Origin: a bacterium
GTDB lineage: Bacteria > SAR324 > XYD2-FULL-50-16
DNA length: 64,000 bases
Assembly (NCBI GenBank): GCA_024275165.1
Contig: JAJRZQ010000029.1
Location: 5,952-69,951, forward strand
Direction of reading: 5' to 3'
This document shows, piece after piece, positions 8,438 through 18,207 of the stretch. A program made the translations under genes and the position numbers. The notes under the pieces were generated by a model. It saw nothing but the letters and a program-made list of their open reading frames with translations. It had not been told where the DNA came from and made no database searches. The first letter of the stretch is position 1; the number at the start of each line of letters is the position of its first letter.

Positions 8438-9703
8438 ATGTCAAGGGTACTGACATTATACAATTACACCGCTCATGGAGCGGGTCAAGTCGCCCAACTT
8501 GAAGGGAAGGATCTCGTTGCAAAGGAGTTGGCTCTCACCGAACACCTGCGCAATCATCCCGACGACTTTGCGTTATCCTTAGACCTCTTTCATCACCTCA
8601 TGGTTCACTTAATCCAGCAACGCCAAGAGGGGGAAACCACAACCCAAATCCAGTTGCGAGGTGAGGTTTTAGATAAATTGCTGCAAATTATGCAGAGCCA
8701 AAACCAGTTTTTTGGCTATAATTCAGGGAGTGAGTTTTTTCAAGTCATTGATGAGTGGAGGCCACCGCTTTTTGCCCAAGAAACGGCATTGATCAAAGCA
8801 ATCGGGAGTTATTTCCCGCCGCGCCAACCTGAAAAGGAAGAGGGGTACGATTTCCCCGAAAGCTATAACGAACAGGTCGACGCGGACTTGCAACAAACGG
8901 CGAATCGTTGTGAAATGGCCTTTACGGAGATTTTAGAGGTTTTGCCGGTCATGCAGAAGTCGTTTCGGATTAAAGAGCAGTTCCATGCCGGGGACTTGAG
9001 TTTGACCCAAGCCGATTTGGAGACGGCCAAGGTGACCTTTGAGGAATATCGCACCCAGTACCAAAAATACGCCAAGGAAATCGCTTCGGGCATGCCCTTT
9101 GTTCATGGCTGTTTCCAGCATTATCAAGACAACCTCAAGGTACATGGGATTTACAATCAATACTTGGCTAAGCTCTTGTCGAGTCGAGAAGCGCGCTACC
9201 CCGTAGAAGGGTATGTACTGCGCCTGGCCAAGGCCTCTTTTGTCTTTGAAGAGCCGAGCTTTACGGTAGATAAAGAAGAAGAATACCGAGGCATCACCGT
9301 AGAGCAAAAACGAGAAGAGTTTCGTAAGGCAACCCAGGTCGTCACCAACCGCTTAGAGAGCCGATACAAAAAGCGCAAGCTGATGGCGGCTTTGCAAAGC
9401 GGAACCCCGCCTTATAAAATCTTAAAAAAGGTGATCCAGCTCTGCGAAACCGATCCCGATGACATTAAAACCCATATCTTTGCCGCCCGCATGCTGGCAG
9501 AGCAGGGGAAATCCATGACCAATCCGGCAAAACGAATTGAATATCGTGAGCGGGCCTTGGCCCATTGTCAAGAAGCCTTTATCCGGATTGATACCTATTT
9601 GGATATACAGGGCCTGCAAGATTTGCAAGAGCGGGATCGGGTTCGGGTTGGTTTTGTCAAGACCATCTCTGGGGTCAGAAATCCTTTGATTCGAGGGAGC
9701 TGA
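8438..9703 (+). CDS. Unknown 421-residue cytosolic protein
   Basis: Not recognised. The frame is open from a TTG at 8378, but ATG 8438 (MSRVLTLYNY) is the more natural start, with a GGAG close upstream. The protein is soluble, mostly helical and charged, with no signal peptide or membrane segment. Its C-terminal 100 residues (THIFAARMLAEQ..., REALAHCQEAFIRID-like pattern) resemble TPR-type helical hairpins. It lies 3 bp before a YjbQ-family gene that starts next to its stop, so they probably form an operon. Confidence 0.75.
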   Translation: MSRVLTLYNYTAHGAGQVAQLEGKDLVAKELALTEHLRNHPDDFALSLDLFHHLMVHLIQQRQEGETTTQIQLRGEVLDKLLQIMQSQNQFFGYNSGSEFFQVIDEWRPPLFAQETALIKAIGSYFPPRQPEKEEGYDFPESYNEQVDADLQQTANRCEMAFTEILEVLPVMQKSFRIKEQFHAGDLSLTQADLETAKVTFEEYRTQYQKYAKEIASGMPFVHGCFQHYQDNLKVHGIYNQYLAKLLSSREARYPVEGYVLRLAKASFVFEEPSFTVDKEEEYRGITVEQKREEFRKATQVVTNRLESRYKKRKLMAALQSGTPPYKILKKVIQLCETDPDDIKTHIFAARMLAEQGKSMTNPAKRIEYRERALAHCQEAFIRIDTYLDIQGLQDLQERDRVRVGFVKTISGVRNPLIRGS

Positions 9704-9706
9704 TGG

Positions 9707-10126
9707 ATGAAAAGTTATCGTAAGGAGCTTTGGTTTTCCACGCTGAAGCGGATGGAATTGATCAACATCACCCAAGAAGTGCGGCAGTGCCTAAGGGACT
9801 CGGAGATCACCGAAGGGCTTTGTTTGGTCAACGCGATGCACATTACGGCCTCAGTCTTTATCAATGACGATGAGCCCGGTTTGCATCAAGACTATCAAAA
9901 ATGGTTAGAAACCCTAGCCCCCCACGAACCCTTAAGCCTCTACCAGCACAACCGCACGGGGGAAGACAACGGAGATGCCCATCACAAGCGGCAAATCATG
10001 GGTAGAGAGGTTGTGGTGGCCGTTAGTGACGGTCAGCTTGATTTCGGCCCCTGGGAGCAAATTTTTTACGGTGAATTTGACGGGAGGCGCAAAAAGCGCG
10101 TCTTGGTAAAGATCATTGGGGAATAA
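9707..10126 (+). CDS. yjbQ: YjbQ/UPF0047 family protein
   Basis: 139 residues, typical for UPF0047. Members have been reported with secondary thiamine-phosphate synthase activity, but the physiological role is unclear. Signature residues: [17 protein letters not shown], the [19 protein letters not shown] region with clustered histidines and acidic residues near a probable metal/phosphate site, and the C-terminal [13 protein letters not shown]. It follows the unknown gene at 8438 with 3 bp spacing and is followed by a clear terminator. Confidence 0.88.
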   Translation: MKSYRKELWFSTLKRMELINITQEVRQCLRDSEITEGLCLVNAMHITASVFINDDEPGLHQDYQKWLETLAPHEPLSLYQHNRTGEDNGDAHHKRQIMGREVVVAVSDGQLDFGPWEQIFYGEFDGRRKKRVLVKIIGE

Positions 10127-10138
10127 GGTCCTTTTTTT

Positions 10139-10180
10139 ACCCTTCTGGCCCTGTTGGGGCGGTAGAAGGGTTTTTTTTGT
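10139..10180 (+). terminator. Intrinsic terminator after yjbQ
   Basis: ACCCTTCT pairs with AGAAGGGT around a GC-rich loop, followed by a run of eight T. It ends the 8438-yjbQ transcript. Confidence 0.85.
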
Positions 10181-10191
10181 CTTTTTTTAAT

Positions 10192-10220
10192 TTGCAAGTT
10201 TATCCTAGAAAAAATATCAT
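10192..10220 (+). promoter_or_regulatory. Sigma-70-type promoter of the sensor-kinase operon
   Basis: TTGCAA (10192-10197), 17-nt spacer, TATCAT (10215-10220). Transcription would start near 10227, leaving a leader of about 230 nt before the kinase start at 10458. Confidence 0.45.
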
Positions 10221-10457
10221 ATATTTAAGATAAATCAGCTTGCCGTACTTCGTTTGACGCAGGCTCTTGAGCTAACGCCTTTTTTCACAGGGCGAGCTCA
10301 GCTTTATTTTTGGGGCAATCGGGTTCAAGCGTTCTCCCTTTGCCGTTTTTGGTCAGTCTCTGGTCTCAAGGGGAGGGACGGATCGTTTTGACTCGCAAAA
10401 ACAAGTTTCCTCCTGGGCCGAACACGACAACCCTCTAAGTTTACCGGGTACTCCCCC

Positions 10458-12338
10458 ATGCAGTTGGAAAACGATAAATTGTTGAAGGCCATTCCTTGGG
10501 TTTTATTGGTGGTGCTGGGGCTCGGCGCGTTGGGGGTCGCCTGGTCGAACATGATGCGCGAGGAACAAACCCGCCTCGACAACGAAACCTTAATCTTAGA
10601 AAGCGCTTTTAACCACAATTTCACCGCCCTGTTGGAAGTCAGTCCTTATTTAGATTCCCTTTTTGCCGCCTCTCAAGCGGTCACTGCCGAGGAGTTTCAT
10701 ATCTTTGCTCAGCCCTTGTTGAATCGCATGCCTTTTTTAAAAAGCATCGCCTACCTCCCCAGGGTGCGGTCTAACGAAGTCGAGGCTTTCACCCGGGGGA
10801 TGCGCTCGCAAGGTTTTCTTCACGATGGGTTGAATCAACCCACCCCGGGGGATGTGTTTCCCGTAAAGTATATTGAGCCTCTGAGCGATGAATGGACCCA
10901 AACCTTAGGTTACAACTACTTCGCCCATACCGAATTTCGCCAAAAGGCGATGCAGGCGATTGAAGGCGCCACTCCGCTTTGGTTGCAAAAAGGTCTGGTT
11001 TGTTGCCCAAAGCCTGCTTACTCCATGGTGGTGCAAGCCGGTTACGCCGGCAAAGGCAATCCAGTCGATCCCCAAAAGCTTACTCCTAAGCAACGGCGGG
11101 AAACAGTGAATGCCTTATATATTTTGTCTTTTGATGAAAACCAACTGATCCAGCCAAAATATACCCCTCAAAACCTAGAATTGAAGATTGAGGTTTTTAG
11201 GCATCAGGCCAAGGCACAGGGGCACCCGTTACTTTCTGTTTCTGTGCCAACAAAGCAATGGCGGCTTCCCTGGGGCCAAATCGAGAGCGTGGTTTGGGTT
11301 GACGGGTCAGAGCAGGATTTTCGTATTTCAGCTCAGAGGTCGCTTCCCCTAGCCGAGGTTCATTTTGGCGAATTTTTGTTGGCTCTAGGGGTTGCCGCCC
11401 TCTTGGTGATCTTAGGGACTTTTTTGCTCCGCGCCCAACAGCGCTATAAAGAATTTCTTTTGGCGAGAAACAAAGAGATCGAAATTCAGGTGAGCGAGCA
11501 AACAGGGAGCTTGGCCAATCGAACCATTGCCTTGCAGGCGACCAACCAGCAATTGTTGGAAACCGAAGCGGAGCTGTTTAAATCCAAACGCATGGTCGAG
11601 ATGGTTTTAGACAGTATTCCCGTGCGGGTTTATTGGAAGGATACCAACCTAAAGTATTTAGGGGCCAATCGCCTTTTTGCTCAAGACGCCGGGGTAGCGT
11701 CTCCCAGCGACTTAATCGGCAAAAGTGATTTTGATCTTGTCTGGAAGGCCTACGCGGAGAGCTACGCTAAAAGGGATCAAGAGGTGATGGAGAGCAAAAG
11801 GCCTCGCTTGAATTACATTGAACCCCAAATTAGCGAGCAAGGAAGAGAGTCCTGGTTGGAAATGAGTCAGATTCCCTTAACTTCGGCAGAGGGAGAGGTG
11901 GTTGGAATTTTGGGGGTGTATACAGAGATTACGGAACGAATTTTGGCCCAAAGGGCCTTGCAAGAGCATACCACCAACCTAAATCAAGTGCAGTCCATGG
12001 CTCATGTGGGGAACTGGACCTGGGACATTGCAACGGGGGAGGTCCAATGGTCCGATGAGATTTTTCGCATCTTTGGTTTTGAGCCCGGGGCCTTTACCCC
12101 GAGTTACGAGCGTTTTTTGCAGGCAATTCCCGTAGCGGATCAGCATTTGGTCAAAGAGGGGATTGAGCAGGCTTTAAAGCAAAACCAAGAATACGCGGTG
12201 AATCATCGGATTATACGCCCTAATGGCGAGACGCGTCATCTTTTTGAAAAAGGAGAGGTGTTTTTTGCTTCAGAAGGGAAGCCTTTGCGGATGCGGGGCT
12301 TTATTCAAGACATTACCGAGCATAAGCTGGCAGAATAA
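10458..12338 (+). CDS. CHASE-PAS-PAS sensor, N-terminal half of a split hybrid kinase
   Basis: 626 residues. TM helix at about 13-32, an extracytoplasmic CHASE-type ligand domain at about 60-270 (FHIFAQPLLNRMPFLKSIAY), a second TM at about 305-325, a short coiled coil, then two PAS domains at about 375-490 and 500-622. The last ends FIQDITEHKLAE, the usual PAS-to-next-domain linker. It stops with TAA at 12336-12338, and the next open frame at 12363 continues in exactly the same frame with matching linker sequence. The two are most simply one gene interrupted by a single nonsense codon. Alone, this part lacks any kinase domain. Confidence 0.8.
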   Translation: MQLENDKLLKAIPWVLLVVLGLGALGVAWSNMMREEQTRLDNETLILESAFNHNFTALLEVSPYLDSLFAASQAVTAEEFHIFAQPLLNRMPFLKSIAYLPRVRSNEVEAFTRGMRSQGFLHDGLNQPTPGDVFPVKYIEPLSDEWTQTLGYNYFAHTEFRQKAMQAIEGATPLWLQKGLVCCPKPAYSMVVQAGYAGKGNPVDPQKLTPKQRRETVNALYILSFDENQLIQPKYTPQNLELKIEVFRHQAKAQGHPLLSVSVPTKQWRLPWGQIESVVWVDGSEQDFRISAQRSLPLAEVHFGEFLLALGVAALLVILGTFLLRAQQRYKEFLLARNKEIEIQVSEQTGSLANRTIALQATNQQLLETEAELFKSKRMVEMVLDSIPVRVYWKDTNLKYLGANRLFAQDAGVASPSDLIGKSDFDLVWKAYAESYAKRDQEVMESKRPRLNYIEPQISEQGRESWLEMSQIPLTSAEGEVVGILGVYTEITERILAQRALQEHTTNLNQVQSMAHVGNWTWDIATGEVQWSDEIFRIFGFEPGAFTPSYERFLQAIPVADQHLVKEGIEQALKQNQEYAVNHRIIRPNGETRHLFEKGEVFFASEGKPLRMRGFIQDITEHKLAE

Positions 12339-12362
12339 AAAAAAGAGCGCATCAACGAGGGG

Positions 12363-15300
12363 TTGAGCATTTTGAGTCAATTGCAGTTTAGCAAAACAGG
12401 CAACCTGAACATGATCAACATGGTCATTCAGCAGACCTTGCAGGTCACCTTTTCCAGCATCTGGCTGGAAAGTCAAACCGGGGATGCCCTGGTGCGCCAA
12501 GGCGAGTTTAACGGCTTGACCAATCAACATGAAAAAGGTGGCGAAATCCAACAGGAGCAATATCCTTCTTATTTCAGGTATTACAAAACCTCAAATCTGA
12601 TCGAGATTCCAGATGCCTTAACCCACCCCGCCTTGGTGGAGATGCGCAAAGATTATGTCCAACCCAAGGGGGTGGTTTCCATGTTGAATATTCCCTTTTT
12701 GGTTCTAGGTCAAAAGATTGGCCTGCTTTGCGTTGAGGCAACCGAAACCCGCAGGGACTGGTCGATTGAGGAGAAAAATTTCGCGCTCGCGGCGGCAAAA
12801 ACCCTTTCGTTAGATTATGAACGGTTGGAAAGGGAGCGGGTCGCTAAGGAGTTGCGAATTTCAGAGCAGCGACTGCAACAAATCTTAGACACCATTCCCG
12901 TGCGGGTTTTTTGGAAAGACAAAGAATCAAATTATTTAGGCGGAAATCGCCTTTTCGCGCAAGACGCAGGAGTGAAGGCGACGCAAGACTTAGTCGGGCT
13001 AAAAGATGAAGACCTCCCCTGGAAGTCTTCTGTTGCCGCTCACAGTAACACAGACCGTCTGATTCTTTCTGAGGGGGAGCCGCTGCTCAACTATGAAGAG
13101 GTACAAAGAAACGCCGACCATAGCAAGATATGGATCGAAATGAGCAAAATTCCCTTAAGGGATTTGGAAGGCCGGATTATCGGTGTTTTAGGGGCCTATC
13201 ACGACATCACGGCACGCAAAGAAGCAGAGCAAAAACTGACCCAAGCCAAAGAAGACGCGGATGCCGCCAGTCAGGCCAAGTCTGATTTCTTGGCGAATAT
13301 GAGCCATGAGATTCGCACCCCCATGAATGGGATTTTAGGGATGGTGCAGCTTGCCCTGCAAACCCCTTTGAGTGAAAAACAGGCCGATTACCTCGACAAG
13401 GTTCATCATTCGGCCAACAACCTGTTGCATATTCTCAATGACATTTTGGATTTTTCCAAAATTGAGGCAGGGAAGCTCGAGATTTCCGAGTGCGAGTTTT
13501 TCTTAGATGATCTTTTAGAAGACTTATCTCACTTAGGGGCAAAAGCAGCTTATGACAAGCATTTGGAATTGCTTTTCAAGGTGGACCCAAAGGCTCAACA
13601 AGCCTTATTGGGTGATTCTTTGCGCTTGGGGCAAATCCTGTCTAATTTGCTTTCAAATGCCTTGAAATTCACTGAAAAAGGGGAGGTTCTATTAGAGGTC
13701 CAACAACTTGCGGCCAAGGAAAACGAGGTTTTTTTGGAATTCAGCGTTACCGATACGGGAATCGGTTTAAGCCCAGAACAGCAGGCAAAGCTTTTTCAAT
13801 CCTTTACCCAGGCCGATACTTCCGCCACCCGCCACTTTGGGGGCACCGGCCTGGGTTTGAGTATCAGCAAGCAGCTCGCGGGCATGATGGGGGGAGAAAT
13901 CTGGGTGGTCAGCGAAGTGGGAAAAGGCAGTACCTTTACCTTTAACGCTTGGGTGAAAAAATCAACCCAGTCCTGCGATAAAGCGCGAGTCATCGAGCCC
14001 GATCAGTCGTTGCGGGTTTTGGTGGTTGACGATAACCGCAGTTCCCGTGAGCTTTTAAAACTCTACTTGACGACCATGGGTTGCCAAGCGGCCACCGCCG
14101 CTACGGGAGAAGAAGCGATAACGCTTTTGGAAGCCGCCTCGGACGCGCCTTATGAATTGGTTTTAATGGATTGGAACATGCCCGGTTTAAATGGCCTGGA
14201 AACCATAAAAAAGATACGCCAGCATACCCACCTGCCTCAGCAGCCTATGGTGGTGATGGTGAGTGCCTATGGCCGCGAAATTTTGGTGGAGCAAACCCGT
14301 GAATTGAAGTTGGAGTTTTTTCTCACCAAACCCGTTACCTCCTCCAGCTTGTTTGATACCCTAATGCAGGTCTTAGGGAAGCGAGACAAACGGCTCACGC
14401 CCCAAGTAAAGGGCAGCGGCTTTCAAGATGCGCTACGACCCTTGGCGGGGGCGCGGATTCTTATTGCCGAAGACAATAAAATCAACCAACAGGTGATTGA
14501 AGAGCTCTTAAGCAGTGCCGGATTAAGGGTCACCTTAGCCGACAACGGGCTGGAGGTAGTGCGGTTCTTGCAAAAAGAAACCTTCGACGCTCTTTTGTTG
14601 GATTTGCATATGCCCTTAATGGACGGGTTTGAAGCGACAAAGCGGATTCGCGAAGAGCTTCATCTTTCAGGCCTCCCCATTATTGCCCTCACCGCCAGCG
14701 CGATGGTGGGAGAGCGGGAACGCTGTTTAGCGGCGGGGATGAACGAACATACCGCCAAGCCCATCGACCCTTCTGATTTGGCGGAAAAACTACTTTTATG
14801 GGTGAAACGGGATGCCCTTCCCATTGTCGCGGCGCCCCAAAATGAAAAAGCTTTACAACGAGAGCCCTTGGCCTTGCCTCTCTTGCAAGGTTTTGAGCAA
14901 TCCGCCAGCTTGCTGCGGCTCAACGGCAACCGTCCACTTTACGCTCAACTCCTACTCGGTTTTTTAGATTACCGTAAGGCCGCAACCCAATTGGCAGAGC
15001 TGATCAACAAAAAAGTCTGGTCAGAGGCACAGATTTTGGCCCATACTCTAAAAGGCTTAGCCGGTAATTTAGGGGCTGTTGTATTGAGTGAGGAAGCAGG
15101 GGCGTTAGAGGTGGCTTGTAAAGAGCAAAAAAACGCCGATCCACAACCCCTGAGTATCGCCTTCAATGCCGTAATTGACGAGATTCAAGAAAACGAGGTC
15201 GCTTTGCGCCTTTTAAGCGAAAGCCGGGGGCAGCCTGCCACCGCCATTTCGAACCTGAGCCCTCAAGCATTGTTGGATCAGTTCAAAGAGGCGCTGAAAA

Positions 15301-15464
15301 GTCGTAACCCCACGCGTTGCAATGAGTGCTTGAGTCAAATTAAAAGGGTGCGTTGGGACCCGGCTCAGAGTGTGCTGATCAAAGATTTAGCGGCCTTGGT
15401 CAAAAAATATCAATACAAACAAGCGCTCACTTTACTGGAACAATCAAAGCAAAGCGAATCATGA
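12363..15464 (+). CDS. GAF-PAS-kinase-REC-REC-Hpt hybrid histidine kinase (C-terminal part)
   Basis: 1033 residues with no membrane segment. Domains in order: GAF-like (about 10-160), PAS (about 175-295), HisKA with [14 protein letters not shown], HATPase with NLLSNALKF and [18 protein letters not shown], receiver 1 ([13 protein letters not shown]), receiver 2 ([13 protein letters not shown]) and a C-terminal Hpt with [12 protein letters not shown]. This is a full phosphorelay on one chain. The frame is continuous with the CHASE-PAS gene except for one TAA at 12336. If it is a separate gene, the start is TTG 12363 or ATG 12411. Its PAS domain is a near copy of the first PAS of the upstream half. 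Its stop overlaps the HD-GYP gene by 4 nt. Confidence 0.88.
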   Translation: MSILSQLQFSKTGNLNMINMVIQQTLQVTFSSIWLESQTGDALVRQGEFNGLTNQHEKGGEIQQEQYPSYFRYYKTSNLIEIPDALTHPALVEMRKDYVQPKGVVSMLNIPFLVLGQKIGLLCVEATETRRDWSIEEKNFALAAAKTLSLDYERLERERVAKELRISEQRLQQILDTIPVRVFWKDKESNYLGGNRLFAQDAGVKATQDLVGLKDEDLPWKSSVAAHSNTDRLILSEGEPLLNYEEVQRNADHSKIWIEMSKIPLRDLEGRIIGVLGAYHDITARKEAEQKLTQAKEDADAASQAKSDFLANMSHEIRTPMNGILGMVQLALQTPLSEKQADYLDKVHHSANNLLHILNDILDFSKIEAGKLEISECEFFLDDLLEDLSHLGAKAAYDKHLELLFKVDPKAQQALLGDSLRLGQILSNLLSNALKFTEKGEVLLEVQQLAAKENEVFLEFSVTDTGIGLSPEQQAKLFQSFTQADTSATRHFGGTGLGLSISKQLAGMMGGEIWVVSEVGKGSTFTFNAWVKKSTQSCDKARVIEPDQSLRVLVVDDNRSSRELLKLYLTTMGCQAATAATGEEAITLLEAASDAPYELVLMDWNMPGLNGLETIKKIRQHTHLPQQPMVVMVSAYGREILVEQTRELKLEFFLTKPVTSSSLFDTLMQVLGKRDKRLTPQVKGSGFQDALRPLAGARILIAEDNKINQQVIEELLSSAGLRVTLADNGLEVVRFLQKETFDALLLDLHMPLMDGFEATKRIREELHLSGLPIIALTASAMVGERERCLAAGMNEHTAKPIDPSDLAEKLLLWVKRDALPIVAAPQNEKALQREPLALPLLQGFEQSASLLRLNGNRPLYAQLLLGFLDYRKAATQLAELINKKVWSEAQILAHTLKGLAGNLGAVVLSEEAGALEVACKEQKNADPQPLSIAFNAVIDEIQENEVALRLLSESRGQPATAISNLSPQALLDQFKEALKSRNPTRCNECLSQIKRVRWDPAQSVLIKDLAALVKKYQYKQALTLLEQSKQSES

Positions 15465-16564
15465 ATAAGGCTCGTATCTTAGTTGTCGATGATAACCCGA
15501 TGAATCTCGATTTATTAGTGAAGTGTTTGGGGGAGCAATACGATATCCAAGTGGCCCTAGATGGGGAAGAGGCGTTAGAGGCCATGAGCGAGCTTTCTCC
15601 TGATTTGGTTTTACTCGATGTGATGATGCCGAAGATGGATGGCTTTCAGGTGTTGGAGAGGATGCAGCAAGAAAATCTATACCCCGATCTGCCGGTGATT
15701 TTGTTTACCGCCTTAAACGATATTGAAAGTAAAACCAGAGGGTTTAAGGCAGGGGCGGTCGATTTTGTCACCAAACCGGTCAATATGTATGAGGTCGTTG
15801 CTCGGGTCAACACGCACTTGAGTCTAAAAGAGGCCAAAGAGAAATTGAAAAAGCAAAACCTTTTGTTGGAAGAAAAGGTACAAGAGCGCACCCGCCAATT
15901 GGTATCTTTGCAAAGAGCGGTTATTAACGGTTTATCTTCCTTGGCTGAAAGCCGTGACCCTGAAACGGGGTTTCATATCCAACGCACCCAAGAGTATATG
16001 CGCTTTTTGGGGAACAAATTAATCGATCACCCCCAAAAAGCCTATTGCCTGACTTTAGAACAAGTGGAGCAATTCGCCGAGGTGGCCCCCCTGCATGATA
16101 TCGGCAAGGTGGGGATTTCGGATCGGATTTTACTCAAGCCGGGGAAGCTAACCGCGGAGGAATTTGAAGTCATGAAGGAGCATACCCTGTTTGGAGGGAA
16201 GGCCTTGGCCAAGGCAATCGAGTTGGATCAAAGCAATCCGTTGTTGCAGGGGGCCATCGAGATTGCCATGACGCATCATGAAAAATGGGACGGGAGCGGT
16301 TACCCTAAGGGATTAAGGGGGGAGGGCATCCCTCTGCCCGGTCGTCTCATGGCCTTGGCCGATGTTTATGACGCTTTGATCTGCAAAAGGGTATATAAAA
16401 AACCCATACCTCATTCAAAAGCGGTGGAGATAATCCAGCAGGGGAAGGGGCTTCACTTTGACCCTTTGCTGACGGAACTGTTTGTATTGCATCACGATGA
16501 ATTTAGGCAGATCGCTCTTCGCTTGGTGGAATTTGCCGAAAAAAGACAATCTTTGCGGGAATAA
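15461..16564 (+). CDS. Response regulator with HD-GYP c-di-GMP phosphodiesterase domain
   Basis: 367 residues from ATG 15461, which overlaps the previous stop (ATGA). The open frame extends further upstream, but that part lies inside the kinase gene and the receiver begins right at this ATG ([19 protein letters not shown]). Receiver domain at 1-120 with phospho-acceptor Asp in [12 protein letters not shown], short coiled coil, then HD-GYP domain at about 150-350: [31 protein letters not shown] and LADVYDAL. RpfG-like architecture, predicted to break down c-di-GMP when phosphorylated by the upstream phosphorelay. Confidence 0.92.
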   Translation: MNKARILVVDDNPMNLDLLVKCLGEQYDIQVALDGEEALEAMSELSPDLVLLDVMMPKMDGFQVLERMQQENLYPDLPVILFTALNDIESKTRGFKAGAVDFVTKPVNMYEVVARVNTHLSLKEAKEKLKKQNLLLEEKVQERTRQLVSLQRAVINGLSSLAESRDPETGFHIQRTQEYMRFLGNKLIDHPQKAYCLTLEQVEQFAEVAPLHDIGKVGISDRILLKPGKLTAEEFEVMKEHTLFGGKALAKAIELDQSNPLLQGAIEIAMTHHEKWDGSGYPKGLRGEGIPLPGRLMALADVYDALICKRVYKKPIPHSKAVEIIQQGKGLHFDPLLTELFVLHHDEFRQIALRLVEFAEKRQSLRE

Positions 16565-16575
16565 GGAAAACTAGA

Positions 16576-17706
16576 ATGACCTCTCCAGTAAAACCTCACC
16601 TACTGCTTGTAGATGATACCCCTGAAAATATTGACCTTTTAGTTGAAATGTTAGGGCCTGATTATGAGCTTTCGGTGGCCACGGATGGGGCCTCGGCTTT
16701 GGAGGCCACCGAGGATCAGATTCCTGATCTTATTTTACTCGATATTATGATGCCCGGAATGGACGGCTATGAGACCCTAAAACATTTAAAAGAAAACCTG
16801 GAATGGGCCGCAATTCCCGTGATTTTCCTCACCGCAAAAAATCAGAATGAAGACCTGCTTTTAGGGTTTCAACTCGGCGCGGTCGATTTCATTACCAAAC
16901 CCTTTAATTTAGCGGAATTGCAGGCGAGGATTCGCACCCATATCGACCTTGCCCTGGCCATGCGTGTCATCGAAAAGCAAAAAATAGAGTTGGAAGCGGT
17001 CAATGGTCAGTTAGCGGTGGCAAACAATGAGCAAAAAGAATTGCTGCATGTGCTCTGTCACGACTTGGTTAATCCCTTGGGCAGCATCAATTCCTTTGCG
17101 AAGTTGATGCAGACGGACCCCGATACCGTTGCGATGGGGTTGGAGTTGATCGAAGGCAGTTCTCAACAGGGTTTAGACATCATCGACCTCATTCGCCGCA
17201 TGCGGGCGATGGAAGAATATGAGGTTGAGTTGACCTCTTGGAAGGTAGCCGAGGTAATCGAGAATTCCTTAAAGCAGTTAAAACTTAAATTGGAGGCAAA
17301 AAAGCAGGAAGTTAAGCTCAGTTTAGAGCCCGGGCTGGAGGTCTTGGCCGAACCCTCCTCTTTGGTTCATTCGGTATTGAACAATCTCTTAACCAACGCG
17401 ATTAAGTTTTCTTATCCTCAGCAAACCATTGAGGTTCGAGGGGTCAAGAAAGGGGAACAGGTGAGGTTGGAAATTGAAGATCACGGCATTGGTATTCCCC
17501 CAACTCTGTTGGCGAATCTTTTTCAAATCAACAAAAAAACCAGTCGCCTCGGCACGGGAAAGGAAGAAGGCACCGGCTTCGGCATGCCCCTAGTGGAAAA
17601 ATTCATGCGGCTTTATGGGGGGGAGATTGAGGTTGAATCCACCAGTATCGAGGAAAACCAAGATCATCATGGAACGGTCATGCGCTTGATCTTTCAAGCG
17701 GGCTGA
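16576..17706 (+). CDS. REC-histidine kinase (receiver at N terminus)
   Basis: 376 residues. N-terminal receiver (about 5-125, ILLDIMMPGMDG), a coiled-coil linker, then a kinase core with the H-box HVLCHDLVNPLGS and an ATPase domain with NNLLTNAIKFS, EDHGIGIP and GTGFGMPLVEKFMRLYGGE. This inverted order, receiver before kinase, is typical of phosphorelay intermediates. It lies 11 bp after the HD-GYP gene and is the last gene of the operon. A likely arrangement is hybrid kinase to this protein and to the HD-GYP regulator. Confidence 0.9.
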   Translation: MTSPVKPHLLLVDDTPENIDLLVEMLGPDYELSVATDGASALEATEDQIPDLILLDIMMPGMDGYETLKHLKENLEWAAIPVIFLTAKNQNEDLLLGFQLGAVDFITKPFNLAELQARIRTHIDLALAMRVIEKQKIELEAVNGQLAVANNEQKELLHVLCHDLVNPLGSINSFAKLMQTDPDTVAMGLELIEGSSQQGLDIIDLIRRMRAMEEYEVELTSWKVAEVIENSLKQLKLKLEAKKQEVKLSLEPGLEVLAEPSSLVHSVLNNLLTNAIKFSYPQQTIEVRGVKKGEQVRLEIEDHGIGIPPTLLANLFQINKKTSRLGTGKEEGTGFGMPLVEKFMRLYGGEIEVESTSIEENQDHHGTVMRLIFQAG

Positions 17707-17890
17707 TCCAGTTTTTTTCGAGCGGCGCCGCAAAACAGGTGGTTCCTCCCCCTGGCGGGGTTGAAGTACCTATGTTTTGAATTTCTGAAGGCAAAGTCTT
17801 TTTTTTATTGTCAAGAGGAAGCGACTAGGGTATATTCCTTATTAGGTGACTAGGGTTTTTACCCTAAATTAATCGTTAAAAAGGGGTATC
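17707..17890. other. Intergenic region before the mini-ORF
   Basis: 184 bp between the REC-kinase and the mini-ORF. It contains the strong promoter at 17808-17836. It also has two copies of GACTAGGG (17823-17830 and 17848-17855) flanking the -10 region, and an AGGGTTTTTACCCT inverted repeat just after the expected transcription start. The repeats could be operator half-sites. Confidence 0.45.
17808..17836 (+). promoter_or_regulatory. Strong sigma-70-type promoter of the 29-residue ORF
   Basis: TTGTCA (17808-17813), exact 17-nt spacer, TATATT (17831-17836): among the best promoter matches in the window. Transcription would start near 17843, giving a leader of about 48 nt to the mini-ORF at 17891. 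Confidence 0.65.
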
Positions 17891-17980
17891 ATGAATCAAA
17901 CCGATTATGTGGTGATGACCGCCAAGGCAATCTGCCTCAGCATGATGATGGCTTTAGCTCTCGCCTTAATGCTCGGCTAG
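17891..17980 (+). CDS. 29-residue membrane micropeptide
   Basis: A short open frame MNQTDYVVMTAKAI... that ends ALALALMLG, then TAG. It has an AAAAGGGG ribosome-binding site 6 nt before the ATG and the strong promoter at 17808-17836. The first 14 residues are polar; the rest forms one hydrophobic helix rich in Met, Ala and Leu. It resembles single-span small membrane proteins that act as accessory subunits or regulators, or the first span of a lost longer protein. No family is assigned. Confidence 0.55.
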   Translation: MNQTDYVVMTAKAICLSMMMALALALMLG

Positions 17981-18207
17981 TCGCGAATCCGTTGTATGGA
18001 GCGAAGTTCTTGACCTAGTAGGGATCAACGCAGGTCAAGCGTCAGCGCAGGTCACTTTAGTGGTTCGCGCATGAGCGCTCAGCGTTAAGATGGATATGGC
18101 GGGAATCGACAGGGCGAGAGAAAGAAATTAAGCTTTTGTCTTTTGTCGCGCTTAATATAGAATTTTTTGCCTTTTCTTCGCCTTTGAGTGGCCTGGGCGC
18201 TTGTTTT
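17981..18207. other. 227-bp region with an inverted and a direct repeat
   Basis: No gene was found. An 8-bp inverted repeat, CTTGACCT (18009-18016) with AGGTCAAG (18032-18039), is followed by a direct repeat of GCAGGTCA at 18030-18037 and 18047-18054. A further GC palindrome, GAGCGCTC, lies at about 18073-18080. There is no T-run terminator after the first hairpin. It could be the structured 3' end of the mini-ORF transcript or a regulator site. Confidence 0.4.

Larger units (their letters stand above)
10127..10457. other. 331-bp intergenic region: terminator, promoter, long leader
   Basis: This gap holds the yjbQ terminator (10139-10180), a sigma-70-like promoter (10192-10220) and a leader of about 230 nt before the sensor-kinase ATG at 10458. 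The leader has a short inverted repeat (GAGCT at 10269 with AGCTC near 10297) but no recognised riboswitch. The ATG is preceded by a C-run (ACTCCCCC), not a Shine-Dalgarno sequence. Confidence 0.5.

Noticed and set aside
12300-12362. Ribosomal or transcriptional slippage on the A8 run to bypass the stop
   Set aside because: The T of the TAA comes before the A-run, and both parts are in the same frame. A slip on the run would not remove the stop; it would change frame.
15353-15460. Upstream extension of the HD-GYP gene
   Set aside because: This stretch lies inside the 3' end of the kinase gene in another frame. The receiver begins at ATG 15461, which has the ATGA overlap.
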